Source: Pontimonas salivibrio
GTDB taxonomy: Bacteria; Actinomycetota; Actinomycetes; Actinomycetales; Microbacteriaceae
Length of the DNA stretch: 64,000 nucleotides
NCBI RefSeq assembly: GCF_002950575.1
Contig: NZ_CP026923.1
Location: forward strand, 1,612,001 to 1,676,000
Direction of reading: 5' to 3'
This document shows positions 9,435 through 18,532 of the stretch, in pieces. Positions within the stretch are counted from its first letter, which is position 1, and the number at the start of each line of letters is the position of its first letter. The notes under the pieces were generated by a model. The model worked only from the letters and a program-made list of their open reading frames with translations. It did no database searches and was not told where the DNA came from. A program made the position numbers and the translations under genes.

Positions 9435-10403
9435 ATGTCGGCAGATTCGCCGTTTTCTGTGAGCCCAGAGACAAAAGTTTTTGTCGCGGGCGGTAGGGGT
9501 TTGGTCGGTAGTGCGGTGGTGCGCGAGCTGGAATCCAGAGGTGTCACATCGATTGATGCGCCCACGTCCAGTGAGCTGAACCTTCTCGACCGGGACGCCG
9601 TGGTCGCCTATTTGGCGAAAAATACCCCCGATCTGGTCATTGATGCCGCCGCTCGGGTGGGCGGCATTCACGCCAACAACACCTACCCGGCAGAGTTTCT
9701 CTCCGAAAACATCCAAATCCAGGTGAATCTGATGGATGCGGCCGCCCAGGCCGGGGTTGATCGTTTCGTATTCCTCGGCTCGTCGTGTATTTACCCAAAG
9801 TTTGCGCCACAACCCATCCCGGAAGACTCTTTGATGACCGGCGAGCTAGAAGAAACAAACAGTGCCTACGCGGTGGCAAAAATTGCCGGAATCCAGCAAG
9901 TCCAAGCACACCGGAAGCAATACGACCGGCATTGGATTAGTGCGATGCCGACCAACATTTATGGACCGGGCGATAATTTTCACCCCGAAGATTCCCACGT
10001 CGTTCCCGCCCTCGTTCGTCGTATCCACGAAGCCAAAGAAGCCGGTGCCAGAGAAGTGGTCATTTGGGGCTCTGGCACACCGCTTCGAGAATTCCTGTTT
10101 GTGGATGACTTAGCCAGAGCCATTGTGTTCCTCGCCGAACACTACGACTCCGGAGAGATCATCAATGTGGGCTCCGGCGAAGAAGTCAGCATCCGCGAAC
10201 TGGCCGAAACCATTGTCGACGTGGTGGGTTTTGAAGGCGAGCTGGTGTTTGACACCTCGAAACCCGATGGCACTCCCAGGAAATTTCTTGACAATTCCCG
10301 CATCGAAGCCCTCGGCTGGAGCCCCCAAGTGTCGCTGCGTGACGGGCTGAGGGAGACCTACCAATGGTTTTTGGAACACGCCGAGTCATTTAGAGGAAAG
10401 TAG
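9435..10403 (+). CDS. fcl: GDP-L-fucose synthase
   Basis: Bifunctional 3,5-epimerase and 4-reductase that turns the Gmd product into GDP-L-fucose. 322 residues with GGRGLVG at 19-25, [16 protein letters not shown] from 115 (the SSC triplet is diagnostic) and Y145-x3-K149. ATG 9435 has GAGG at 9424-9427; an in-frame TTG at 9429 is less likely. Followed after 10 nt by the GT42/DUF115-like gene. Confidence 0.95.
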   Translation: MSADSPFSVSPETKVFVAGGRGLVGSAVVRELESRGVTSIDAPTSSELNLLDRDAVVAYLAKNTPDLVIDAAARVGGIHANNTYPAEFLSENIQIQVNLMDAAAQAGVDRFVFLGSSCIYPKFAPQPIPEDSLMTGELEETNSAYAVAKIAGIQQVQAHRKQYDRHWISAMPTNIYGPGDNFHPEDSHVVPALVRRIHEAKEAGAREVVIWGSGTPLREFLFVDDLARAIVFLAEHYDSGEIINVGSGEEVSIRELAETIVDVVGFEGELVFDTSKPDGTPRKFLDNSRIEALGWSPQVSLRDGLRETYQWFLEHAESFRGK

Positions 10404-10413
10404 AGGGCACCTC

Positions 10414-11388
10414 GTGGCATCGGATTCGTGGGCGCGCTTTGAAGAATCGAAAGAGCGTGTCAGCAATAGCGAGTCGCTCAGTTACTTTGAGCGCTATTCG
10501 TCTCCCCACAGCCACCCGGGTGGGGCGATTTGGCGCACCGTTCTCCAAAAATTTCGTGTCCTTGCACTGTTTCTGACCCGGCGCATTGCCCAAAGCTCCG
10601 GAAAAGCAGAGGCTCTCCAAGGAATGCGCCAATTGGAGGGCAGCGCGGCGGGCAAAGAGGTGCTGTTGCTGGCCAGTGGGCCCAGTGCAGACAAGATCAA
10701 CACCCGTGAAGTGGCCACACGGCAGAAGGCCGGCGAATTAGTCGTTGTTGCCACCAACTATTTCCTTCACAGTCCACTGGCGAAAACCATCACACCCGAT
10801 TTTTTGGTGTGGTCTGATTCGGTATTCCACCCCGCCAAAAAAACCCACAACGCCGAAGCCTGGCAGCGGGTCGAAGACACCCCCAGTGTCCGAATGGTGA
10901 TGCCGTGGACTTGGCGCAGCATCATCACCACCATGTCGGTGGCTGAGCGAACCGTGTATTTCGATAACGACAGTCTTGAAGGGTGGTCGACCAACACTTC
11001 GCCCCTTCACCCCCGCGGCTACCAGGGAAGTACCGGGGTGAAAGCGCTCGGTTTTGCCCTGCACTTAGAGCCCCGCCAAGTGTTCGTGATCGGTTTAGAC
11101 CTCAGCTATTTCCAAAGCTTCCGGGTGGATAGCGACAACCGGGTCGTTCGACAACCCACCCACCTGCAGGGAACCGATTCGGGCATTCAAGACATCACCC
11201 CACACACCATCAACGGCATTGCCGACAGCCTGTATTCCACAGCGAACCAGTTTCTGTCGCTACGGCAACACTTTTCCGGTCACCCCATCATCAACCTGGA
11301 CCCCGACTCACTCGTTGACGCTTTTCCCAAAGTGATTGGTCACCCACTGGTGAAGAAATCCGCCGCTAAGAAGCCCAGCGCCTCCTAA
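10414..11388 (+). CDS. GT42/DUF115-like putative glycosyltransferase
   Basis: 324 residues. After an 80-residue polar N-terminus comes EVLLLASGPSADKI (82-95), then VVVATNYFL, ITPDFLVWSDS and QGSTGVKALGFALHLEPRQVFVIGLDLSYF (204-233). The order GxGPS, polar central part, then (S/T)G-x-hydrophobic-A-x-x-LG and a GxDL strand resembles bacterial sialyltransferases of family GT42 and DUF115 proteins. I could not confirm which. GTG start, with AGAGGG at 10402-10407. It follows fcl by 10 nt, so a role in the same glycan is likely. Confidence 0.55.
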   Translation: MASDSWARFEESKERVSNSESLSYFERYSSPHSHPGGAIWRTVLQKFRVLALFLTRRIAQSSGKAEALQGMRQLEGSAAGKEVLLLASGPSADKINTREVATRQKAGELVVVATNYFLHSPLAKTITPDFLVWSDSVFHPAKKTHNAEAWQRVEDTPSVRMVMPWTWRSIITTMSVAERTVYFDNDSLEGWSTNTSPLHPRGYQGSTGVKALGFALHLEPRQVFVIGLDLSYFQSFRVDSDNRVVRQPTHLQGTDSGIQDITPHTINGIADSLYSTANQFLSLRQHFSGHPIINLDPDSLVDAFPKVIGHPLVKKSAAKKPSAS

Positions 11389-11439
11389 GCAGCAAGCACC
11401 AAAAAAGCATTGGAAGGGTGCAGCGCCACCCGTCAGGCC
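11389..11439. other. Short convergent intergenic region
   Basis: 51 nt between two convergent genes. On the minus strand GGGTG-6 nt-CACCC is followed nine bases later by six T residues, which may be a weak terminator for the minus-strand gene. Nothing else is visible. Confidence 0.3.
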
Positions 11440-12381
11440 CTAACGCCTCAGGTAGCGAAACACGCGGCCCAGAAAGTCGATGGGGTGTTGAAGGGGAAAC
11501 GTCAGCCACAGTTTCTTCTCTTCGGCGGATTCGATTCGCCCCGCCTCAGATGATTCGACCACATCTTCTGGGTGTCGAAGGGGGAAGCTCAGCGTTCCCA
11601 CGGGCACTTCAGCGGTGAAACTTTCAAATTGGGTATGGGTCGAGTCAGCACCAAAACCAATATTGGTCACCAGGTTTTCTCGGGGCACAGCGCTCAAATA
11701 TCGACGCCTTTGAGCGTGGAAGACGAAAGGCAGCGCCCAGGAATTCAGTGTGTGGGCTTTAGCCATCATGCGCTGAAGTTGGGCTTTACGAGCGGGCGAG
11801 GTGAGTCGAGCGAGCAGGGCCTCACCTTCTGACTCGCTCCACTGACGGTTAAGCCCGTTCTGGGAAAAGTCCTGCCACACCCGCTTCCAGGTGGCCCACC
11901 CCCAAATGCGCACATCAGGTGCAAAGAAGTAGGAGTCGGCGTTTAGCTGTTTTCCGCGGAGAAAATTGTTTCCCGAAACAATTCCCACCCGTTCGTCGTC
12001 AACGTATTTTTCGAGCAGCTCGGTGGCGAAAGGGAAGAAACTCGGGTCAGCCAAACAGTCATCTTCTAAGACGATGGCGAACTCTTCGTGGGAAAACACC
12101 CAGTCCAAACCAGAAGACACCCGTGCCTTCAGGCCCATATTTGTGTTGCCAAACTCGGTGTGCACCGGGCAGTCCCACTGGGCTCCAGTCACAATGTCCC
12201 GCACCTCTTGGCAGAGTCGGACATCCTCTGGGTGGTCAGGACGCGGTCCATCCGCAATGACATAGACCGATTGGGGTTTAGCCGCGAGGACGCGCTCCAC
12301 CACCTTCTGTGTCACCTCTGGTCGGTTAAACAGCAAAAGGGCGACAGGAGCAGTCTTCTGACCTACCGGGGTTGTGCTCAC
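11440..12381 (-). CDS. Putative glycosyltransferase (nucleotide-diphospho-sugar transferase fold)
   Basis: 313 residues. ALLLFNRPEVTQKVVERVLAAKP at the start, VIADGPRPDHPED near 45 and FAIVLEDDCLADPSFFPFATELLEKY near 105-130 match GT-A proteins often annotated as hemolytic-protein HlpA-like or GT2 family enzymes; EDD is the likely metal site. FRYLRR is the C-terminus. GTG 12381 lies exactly 6 nt after TAGGCT on the minus strand and no Shine-Dalgarno is present, which suggests leaderless expression. Confidence 0.75.
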   Translation of the reverse strand: MSTTPVGQKTAPVALLLFNRPEVTQKVVERVLAAKPQSVYVIADGPRPDHPEDVRLCQEVRDIVTGAQWDCPVHTEFGNTNMGLKARVSSGLDWVFSHEEFAIVLEDDCLADPSFFPFATELLEKYVDDERVGIVSGNNFLRGKQLNADSYFFAPDVRIWGWATWKRVWQDFSQNGLNRQWSESEGEALLARLTSPARKAQLQRMMAKAHTLNSWALPFVFHAQRRRYLSAVPRENLVTNIGFGADSTHTQFESFTAEVPVGTLSFPLRHPEDVVESSEAGRIESAEEKKLWLTFPLQHPIDFLGRVFRYLRR

Positions 12382-12387
12382 ACCCCA

Positions 12388-12393
12388 AGCCTA
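12388..12393 (-). promoter_or_regulatory. -10 TAGGCT, leaderless start at 12381
   Basis: Minus-strand TAGGCT followed by TGGGGT and then GTG. Divergent from the similar element at 12442, about 50 nt away. Confidence 0.5.
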
Positions 12394-12441
12394 GACAGGC
12401 CAGAGCATCCCCACCTCAGGGCGTGGGTGCCACAGAGCAAC

Positions 12442-12447
12442 TAGCGT
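12442..12447 (+). promoter_or_regulatory. -10 TAGCGT, leaderless start at 12454
   Basis: TAGCGT, then GGAGTG, then GTG at 12454. The spacing is the same 6 nt as in the divergent gene and decides between the two adjacent GTG codons at 12451 and 12454. Confidence 0.45.
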
Positions 12448-12453
12448 GGAGTG

Positions 12454-13641
12454 GTGGCCCTACGCATTGCGCATTTGTCCTTTTCCGCCTCCGGAGGAGC
12501 AGGTACTGTCGCGACCCGTTTGGCTGCAACTCAGCGCGCACTCGGTCACGACGCAGAAGTCTTGTCCTCAATCACCGGCACTCTTCATACAACACCGCTG
12601 GCAAAGCCCCGCCACACGCTTGCGGCTGGGCTTGACCAGTATGTGGTGAAGGCTCCGGATTTCCACGCCCCCGTTTCGTTGTATCGGAATCGCCTATCAG
12701 ACCTCGCCTCATCGGATGTGGCAGACGCCGATGTCATTCACCTGCATTGGCCTCACGGGCTGATCGATCCGGACGAGCTCACCACGATTGCCGGCAACCG
12801 GATGGTGGTGTGGACACTCCACGACATGGCAGCCCTCACTGGTGGCTGCCACTATTCGCTGGGCTGCGAGGGCTTCACCTCGGGTTGCGAGGGCTGCCCA
12901 GCGGTCCGAGCGCCGTGGAAAAAAGCGATCACCCGAAGCCAACAGCGCACGGCAGAAGCGCTTGCCGCGGTGCCACACCTGCGTCTTGCCAGCCCCAGTC
13001 AGTGGCTCGCAACTGAAGCGTCAAGGAGTCAAAGTGTTAAGGGACACGACGTCCACGTCATCCCCAACCCGCTCCCCCCGAATCTCACGGAACCGATGGC
13101 CCAGAAGGATGCGAAAACCCAACTGGGTATCCCGCAGGACCACACCGTGTTCATGGTGTCGGCGAGCAATCTGGATGACCCAGTCAAAGCAGCAAGGGTT
13201 GCTCTGGAGGCATTTGGCGAAGCCTCCTCGGGTGGGCTGAGGGCCACCCTTTTGGTTGTGGGTCAGGGTGGGCCCGCACAGACAATCCCGAACGTTCGAC
13301 CATTGGGTTACCTTCGCGGGGATCAGATGACGACCGCGCTCTCGGCTAGTGACTACCTGGTAGTGCCGTCTCTGGCAGAAAATCAACCTCTTGCGATTTC
13401 AGAAGCACAAGCCATGGGCGTCTCGCTCATTGCTCGAGACGCCACGGGGCTTCCCGAACACACTGTCTACGACGATGATGCGAAGCTCTTTTCTCACCCA
13501 AGCGAACTGCGTGACCTTTTTGACACCCTCGCCAAAGCGAGCAGAAGTGCCAGCAGTCGACAGAAGTTGATGGCCGTAGCCCGGGAGCGATTTGACCCCG
13601 CTACGGCGGCCACTCGTTATCTCGAATTGTATAGCCAGTAG
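12454..13641 (+). CDS. Family 4 glycosyltransferase (WcaC-like)
   Basis: 395 residues, GT-B fold. The N-terminal domain has LSFSASGGAGTVATRLA at about 8-24, IHLHWPHGLIDPDEL and VWTLHDMAALTGGCHYSLGCEGFTSGCEGCP, the four-Cys loop typical of WcaC-like enzymes. The C-terminal domain has VSASNLDDPVKAA and the LVVPSLAENQPLAISEAQAMGV motif (E-x7-E) for nucleotide-sugar binding. Start at 12454 follows the leaderless spacing. A weak hairpin terminator follows the gene. Confidence 0.85.
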   Translation: MALRIAHLSFSASGGAGTVATRLAATQRALGHDAEVLSSITGTLHTTPLAKPRHTLAAGLDQYVVKAPDFHAPVSLYRNRLSDLASSDVADADVIHLHWPHGLIDPDELTTIAGNRMVVWTLHDMAALTGGCHYSLGCEGFTSGCEGCPAVRAPWKKAITRSQQRTAEALAAVPHLRLASPSQWLATEASRSQSVKGHDVHVIPNPLPPNLTEPMAQKDAKTQLGIPQDHTVFMVSASNLDDPVKAARVALEAFGEASSGGLRATLLVVGQGGPAQTIPNVRPLGYLRGDQMTTALSASDYLVVPSLAENQPLAISEAQAMGVSLIARDATGLPEHTVYDDDAKLFSHPSELRDLFDTLAKASRSASSRQKLMAVARERFDPATAATRYLELYSQ

Positions 13642-13659
13642 GGCTGTGCGAACGAAAGG

Positions 13660-13680
13660 CTGGCGCTCAGCACCAGTTTT
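13660..13680 (+). terminator. Weak intrinsic terminator candidate
   Basis: CTGG-C-GC-TCA-GC-A-CCAG forms a short stem with one mismatch, directly followed by TTTT, about 20 nt after the GT4 stop. Confidence 0.4.
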
Positions 13681-13750
13681 GTAGGCATCCACCAACGACA
13701 CGGTCTTTTCATGCGAGGTCGTAAATGAAAAGTCGGCTGCCTTGGCGGTC

Positions 13751-13756
13751 TAGCCT
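13751..13756 (+). promoter_or_regulatory. -10 TAGCCT, leaderless accD
   Basis: TAGCCT, then GTCAGG, then GTG at 13763: 6-nt spacing and no separate Shine-Dalgarno. Confidence 0.5.
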
Positions 13757-13762
13757 GTCAGG

Positions 13763-15358
13763 GTGACTGAAAAAGTTGACACAGATTTACTGACCACACA
13801 GGGCCGTATTGCGCAGCTCAAGGCGCGCTATCACGAAGCGGTGACCGCCAGTGGTGAAGCCGCTGTGGCAAAGCAACACGCGAAAGGCAAACAAACCGCC
13901 AGGGAACGCATTGACGCTCTTCTGGATAAGGGTTCGTTTGTGGAACTCGATGAATTTGTTCGCCACCGAACCACCGCATTCGGTATGGACGATAAGCGCC
14001 CCTACGGCGACTCTTTGGTGATTGGAACGGGAACAATCCACGGCCGCCAGGTGGCCGTCTACTCCCAAGACTTCACAATCTTCGGTGGCTCACTCGGCGA
14101 GGTGGCCGGCGAGAAGATCATGAAGATTATGGATCTGGCACTCGCGACGAGGGTGCCCATCATCGGAATTCTCGATTCCGGTGGCGCTCGCATTCAAGAG
14201 GGTGTGGTGGCACTCAGTAAGTACGGGGAAATTTTTAAGAGAAATACCGCAGCGTCGGGAACAATTCCACAGATTTCGATTGTCTGTGGGCCTGCCGCAG
14301 GCGGCGCCGTGTATTCACCGGCACTCACCGACTTTGTCATCATGGTCGATGGCACGAGCCAAATGTTTGTCACCGGACCAGACGTGATCAAAGCGGTCAC
14401 GGGAGAAAACGTCGGCATGGAAGAACTGGGTGGTGGCTTAACCCACAACCAAAAATCGGGCGTGTCGCACTACCTCGCCAGCGATGAAGATGACGCCTTC
14501 GACTATGCCCGCGTCTTGCTGTCCTACCTGCCGGACAATTTCGAAGCCGAAGTTCCCGAATATTTGAGTTCGGTGGAACTAGAAATCACGGACCGGGACC
14601 GAAAACTCAACTCCCTCATTCCCGATAGCACCAACCAGCCCTATGACATGTTGCAGGTTATCGACTTGTGTGTGGATCAGGGATCCTTTTTAGAAGTCCA
14701 ACCGCTTTTTGCCCCCAGCATGGTCATTGGTTTTGCCCGAGTAGAGGGTAGGTCGGTGGGCATCATCGCCAACCAGCCCAAACATATGGCGGGAACACTC
14801 AACATCGATGCGGGTGAGAAAGCCGCCCGCTTCGTGCGATTCTGCGACGCCTTCCGTATTCCCATCGTCACCCTGGTGGATGTGCCCGGTTACCTCCCCG
14901 GTACCGATCAAGAGTGGACCGGCGTAATCCGCCGTGGCGCCAAACTTCTTTACGCCTACGCGGAAGCAACAGTGCCTCTGGTAACCATCATCACCCGGAA
15001 GGCCTACGGCGGCGCCTACATTGTGATGGGGTCGAAATCTTTGGGTGCCGACCTCAACTACGCATGGCCCACCGCGGAAATTGCGGTGATGGGTGGTCAA
15101 GGGGCGGTCAATATTTTGTACCGTCAAGATCTGAAGCGCGCCGAAGAAGAAGGCAAAGATGTGAACTCGGTACGTTCGGAACTCGCCGACAAATACACCA
15201 TCAGTGTCGCAAGCCCTTTCCTCGCCGCGGAGCGCGGTGAAATTGACGGCGTTATTGAGCCCGCCGCCACACGGTCATTGATTATCAAATCGCTGCGGGC
15301 ACTGAAAAGTAAAAACGTTGCCTCTCCGCGGAAAATCCACGGAAACATTCCGCTGTAA
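13763..15358 (+). CDS. accD: Acyl-CoA carboxylase beta subunit (carboxyltransferase, PccB/AccD5 type)
   Basis: Transfers the carboxyl group from carboxybiotin on AccA to acetyl- or propionyl-CoA for fatty-acid synthesis. 531 residues. The N-terminal half contains [20 protein letters not shown] and [17 protein letters not shown]; the C-terminal half contains [34 protein letters not shown] and [18 protein letters not shown], both oxyanion regions of the crotonase-like fold. Length is typical. No epsilon-subunit gene follows, unlike many actinobacteria. Acyl-CoA preference cannot be read from sequence alone. Confidence 0.93.
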   Translation: MTEKVDTDLLTTQGRIAQLKARYHEAVTASGEAAVAKQHAKGKQTARERIDALLDKGSFVELDEFVRHRTTAFGMDDKRPYGDSLVIGTGTIHGRQVAVYSQDFTIFGGSLGEVAGEKIMKIMDLALATRVPIIGILDSGGARIQEGVVALSKYGEIFKRNTAASGTIPQISIVCGPAAGGAVYSPALTDFVIMVDGTSQMFVTGPDVIKAVTGENVGMEELGGGLTHNQKSGVSHYLASDEDDAFDYARVLLSYLPDNFEAEVPEYLSSVELEITDRDRKLNSLIPDSTNQPYDMLQVIDLCVDQGSFLEVQPLFAPSMVIGFARVEGRSVGIIANQPKHMAGTLNIDAGEKAARFVRFCDAFRIPIVTLVDVPGYLPGTDQEWTGVIRRGAKLLYAYAEATVPLVTIITRKAYGGAYIVMGSKSLGADLNYAWPTAEIAVMGGQGAVNILYRQDLKRAEEEGKDVNSVRSELADKYTISVASPFLAAERGEIDGVIEPAATRSLIIKSLRALKSKNVASPRKIHGNIPL

Positions 15359-15379
15359 AGCTGAAGTGCTCTCGACTCC

Positions 15380-15385
15380 TAGACT
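15380..15385 (+). promoter_or_regulatory. -10-like TAGACT before the 15.4-kb membrane gene pair
   Basis: TAGACT lies 39 nt before the GTG at 15424; GGAGG at 15415-15419 then serves as ribosome-binding site, so this transcript would have a short leader. Confidence 0.4.
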
Positions 15386-15423
15386 TGAGAGAAATCGTTT
15401 CGAGAACACCAGATGGAGGTTTC

Positions 15424-16032
15424 GTGGTTCGCCTGCGCGTCACCTTCATTGCAGTAGGGCTTGCGTTGGGAATTGGCCTCAATGTCGCGGTGGCACCGCA
15501 GCTCATGACACCTCGCCCACCAGTGTTTAACGGCCCGGATATTGCCGAAAACTGGGAATGGCGCTCGATGGCCATCGAAATGCACGGGTGGTGGCTGTGG
15601 GAAAAGTTTCCGACTGCACAAGTGAGTCACATTGGTTTCGACACACCCCCGGGTAACCCCGACGCGCTGCCTGTCGGAATCGAATTCGAACAATGGAGTG
15701 ACGAATTTCTCTCCACAGAACTCGACACTTCGCTGCCTCCTCTGAATGTCAGTGAATTAGGCATCCGCTCTGAACTGCTCGAATACAGCCAGGTGTACAG
15801 CAGGATTCATTGCCGCTCCAGCCAAGAAATGGTCACACGGGATACCTGCTATTACTTCGTGGCCTGGGACCCCGAGCTCCTCACCGACGACAGCCCCCAC
15901 TTCATTGGCGTTGTGACCAGTCAGGAACAAGATGATGAAGAAATGGCTCTGATAGAAGAATCGCTCCTTCGAGAAATCAGCCCGGTGCCCCTAGAGGACA
16001 TTCTCATTGTCGATGAGGTGAGAACACCGTGA
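15424..16032 (+). CDS. Unrecognised membrane-anchored or secreted protein
   Basis: 202 residues. One hydrophobic N-terminal segment, FIAVGLALGIGLNVAVAPQL (about residues 7-26), then an acidic extracytoplasmic-looking domain with a Cys pair (HCRSSQEMVTRDTCYYF). GTG 15424 has GGAGG 4 nt upstream; a longer reading from 15385 lacks a site. The stop overlaps the next membrane gene by 4 nt (GTGA), so the two are probably made together. I know no family for it. Confidence 0.65.
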   Translation: MVRLRVTFIAVGLALGIGLNVAVAPQLMTPRPPVFNGPDIAENWEWRSMAIEMHGWWLWEKFPTAQVSHIGFDTPPGNPDALPVGIEFEQWSDEFLSTELDTSLPPLNVSELGIRSELLEYSQVYSRIHCRSSQEMVTRDTCYYFVAWDPELLTDDSPHFIGVVTSQEQDDEEMALIEESLLREISPVPLEDILIVDEVRTP

Positions 16033-17528
16033 CCCATCCCGTAGTGGTCGATGCCCTTGTCCTCGCCCTGATGGGACTCTCCGGTGTTGGAGCCGGTTTG
16101 CTGCTCGGAGTGAGGCAATGGATACCGCTAACTTTTCTTGCGGTGGCCCTCAGCACCGTGGTGCGGACATGGTCCGCGTTTGCGATGTGGTCGCTCGGTA
16201 TGCATCATCTGATCACTGATGCGTGGATCGTCGCCAGTATCGCGCTCGTCGTTGCGGGAGGGGCCCTCGCCTGGCGTCATTGGCGAATCGCCCTGCTGGC
16301 GACCAGCGCACTGGGGGCGGCATCAGTTGTGGCGCTGACGACAAAGTATGTTCTGGCCATCGGTGAGCGCCACCATACAGACAGCGCAAATGCGATTGCC
16401 GTTGCCGTGGTGGGGCTAGGTGGCGAAGTGGACAATTTGGAACCCATTGCCGGCTCAGCCAAAAGGGGTATTGCCTACCCCCTGATGTTGGGGTTAGGGC
16501 CTGAAGGACGGGTCCTGGCCGGTTTCACCCCGCTACTTTTTATGATGATTCTGCTGGCAGTGGGGTGGATCGCCTGGCAGATTCTTCGAGACACAGTGCG
16601 GCCACAAGCGTTTTGGATTGCCGTAGGTGGCTTGGGACTGTTTTCACTCAGCGTGCCGATTTTCCGGGCCGCGATGTTTTATCTCAACGCCCACATTTTG
16701 ATGGGCTTTGCCATGGTGTTACTGGTGGGTGGCCTTCTACTTGCCAGGCAACAACGCTCGTTTTCGGGGCTCCCACTACTTTTCACTCTTGTGGGTGGCG
16801 TCATCGGTGTCACAGCACGAGTTGAAGGAATTGTGTTGGTTTTGGCGCTCCTTGTTGCCCTTATGGGGCAGAGCTGGTGGAGCTCGTCGGTGGAGCGAAT
16901 GCGCCTCTTTGCAACCCTCGCCATCGTTGGGATTACCTTCACCTGGTGGCTGTCCTCCACCAACAGCCCCCTCATCGAGCGGTTTGGCTTAACGTCGTGG
17001 ATTCTCGTTGTCCTCAGCTTGGTCGGGGCAGCTTTGGCCGCGAGCCCCTGGATTGATCGGCTTCGCGGAGCGCTTCTGCCTCTTTTTGCCGCGGCGGTTG
17101 TCGGCGTCCTACTCGGCGGCATCGCCATGTCGGCAAACCCTCTCGCCCAAGTGTTGGCCCAGTGGCCAAACTTGGGCTTGGGTCGTGGCGGTTGGGCTAC
17201 CGCAGCCCACGTCTTTATCGGATCTGTCGTACTGCTGGGCTTTTTCCGACGGTCTTTGGCCTACCGCTGGCTTCTAGGTATTTCCGCGTTGATGATTGTC
17301 ACCATTTTGTTTTCCAAAGGCTTTGACGGGGGAAGTTTCGGAGTCTCCTTCGGCAGGGAGGGTTTTTACGACAGTGTGAATCGGATGTGGCTTCACGTGA
17401 TGCCCACCATCATGGTGATGACCATCGTGGGCTACGCGGAACTTTTGCATTCTGCGTTTTTCGCCAAACACCGAGCCGACCGCAGAGGCCAGACAGTAGA
17501 CCGCCAGCCACTGACAGTCGAACAGTAG
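16029..17528 (+). CDS. Unrecognised polytopic membrane protein
   Basis: 499 residues with about 12 hydrophobic segments spread over the whole length and only short loops, ending in a charged tail (AKHRADRRGQTVDRQ). A loop between helices 3 and 4 contains HHTDSANAIAVAVVGLGGEVDNLEPIAGSAKRGIAYP. Size, topology and position between a small exoplasmic protein and a polyprenyl-phosphate-type GT2 would suit a GT-C glycosyltransferase, flippase or polymerase, but I see no clear DxD/ExD catalytic loop. Function unassigned. Confidence 0.7.
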   Translation: MTHPVVVDALVLALMGLSGVGAGLLLGVRQWIPLTFLAVALSTVVRTWSAFAMWSLGMHHLITDAWIVASIALVVAGGALAWRHWRIALLATSALGAASVVALTTKYVLAIGERHHTDSANAIAVAVVGLGGEVDNLEPIAGSAKRGIAYPLMLGLGPEGRVLAGFTPLLFMMILLAVGWIAWQILRDTVRPQAFWIAVGGLGLFSLSVPIFRAAMFYLNAHILMGFAMVLLVGGLLLARQQRSFSGLPLLFTLVGGVIGVTARVEGIVLVLALLVALMGQSWWSSSVERMRLFATLAIVGITFTWWLSSTNSPLIERFGLTSWILVVLSLVGAALAASPWIDRLRGALLPLFAAAVVGVLLGGIAMSANPLAQVLAQWPNLGLGRGGWATAAHVFIGSVVLLGFFRRSLAYRWLLGISALMIVTILFSKGFDGGSFGVSFGREGFYDSVNRMWLHVMPTIMVMTIVGYAELLHSAFFAKHRADRRGQTVDRQPLTVEQ

Positions 17529-17531
17529 ACT
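17526..17531 (+). promoter_or_regulatory. -10-like TAGACT sharing a stop codon
   Basis: The TAG stop of the membrane protein (17526-17528) is the start of TAGACT. A transcript from near 17538 would carry AGGAG and a five-codon minigene (GTG at 17547, TGA at 17562-17564) that overlaps the GTG of the next glycosyltransferase. Confidence 0.35.
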
Positions 17532-17560
17532 GCCAGGAGTAACAACGTGAAGGGCGCCTC

Positions 17561-18532
17561 GTGAAGCTTGTCGTTCAAATTCCCTGCCTCAACGAGGAGG
17601 CCACCCTCGGTGAGGTGCTCGACTCGATCCCGCGGCAGATTGACGGCTTCGATTCTTTGGAAATTGTCGTGATCGACGACGGTTCCACAGATCGCACTAT
17701 CGAAGTGGCGCAGGCTCATGGCGTGGATCAAATTATTAGACACCGCAGTACTCGTGGTTTAGCGGAGGCGTTTCGATCCGGGGTGGATTATGCCCTCACT
17801 CACGGTGCCGACGTATTGGTCAACACCGACGGGGATAATCAGTACCCGCAGGCTGACATCCCCAAACTGGTGGCACCTATTGCCTCCGGTGATGCCGACA
17901 TTGTTATTGGGGATCGACGAACCCACACGATTCCCCATTTTTCGAGGGGAAAAAAGCTGCTGCAGAAGATCGGCAGCCACGTGGTGAACCGTGCTGCGGG
18001 AACAAAAATTCCTGATGCCGCAAGCGGTTTCCGCGCGTATTCCCGGACAGCGTTGTTGAAACTCAACGTGGTGACAAAGTTTTCGTACACCATGGAGACA
18101 ATCATTCAAGCCGGCTATAAGCGCCTGGCGATTGAAAGCGTCCGGGTGAAAACTAACCCGAAAACGAGAGATTCACGGCTTTTTAAGTCCACACCCGAGC
18201 ATGTGATGAAGTCCGCAGCCGCCATCATGCGCTCCTTCGTCATGTACAAGCCGTACTCGTTTTTTGGAACGCTTGGTGCCGCCCTAGGAATTGCCGGTCT
18301 GATCCCGTTCATCCGGTACGTCACCATCTCGTTCTTAGGTCTACCCGGCGAATTAATTCAATCCCTGCTGCTGGGTGTGTCTCTCCTCACCGCCTCTCTG
18401 CTCGCATTCGCCTTGGGGGTCATCGCAGATTTGATTCGCATCAACAGGCAACTCATCGAAGATGGACTTTCGCTGCAGAAGGCCCACCAGGATGTTCAAA
18501 GCCTGTCTGATAATCACCGTGACCGACCGTAA
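17561..18532 (+). CDS. Family 2 glycosyltransferase with C-terminal membrane anchor (polyprenyl-phosphate sugar transferase type)
   Basis: 323 residues. QIPCLNEEATLGEVL at the start, VVIDDGSTDRT near 45, NTDGDNQYP near 95 (DxD) and DAASGFRAYSRTALLKL near 150 are classic for DPM1/ArnC-like GT2 enzymes. Two C-terminal hydrophobic stretches (about 228-250 and 264-285) anchor it to the membrane, as in undecaprenyl-phosphate glycosyltransferases. It probably loads a sugar onto a polyprenyl carrier at the inner face. GTG start with AGGG 6 nt upstream. The following GT4 start overlaps its end. Confidence 0.85.
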   Translation: MKLVVQIPCLNEEATLGEVLDSIPRQIDGFDSLEIVVIDDGSTDRTIEVAQAHGVDQIIRHRSTRGLAEAFRSGVDYALTHGADVLVNTDGDNQYPQADIPKLVAPIASGDADIVIGDRRTHTIPHFSRGKKLLQKIGSHVVNRAAGTKIPDAASGFRAYSRTALLKLNVVTKFSYTMETIIQAGYKRLAIESVRVKTNPKTRDSRLFKSTPEHVMKSAAAIMRSFVMYKPYSFFGTLGAALGIAGLIPFIRYVTISFLGLPGELIQSLLLGVSLLTASLLAFALGVIADLIRINRQLIEDGLSLQKAHQDVQSLSDNHRDRP

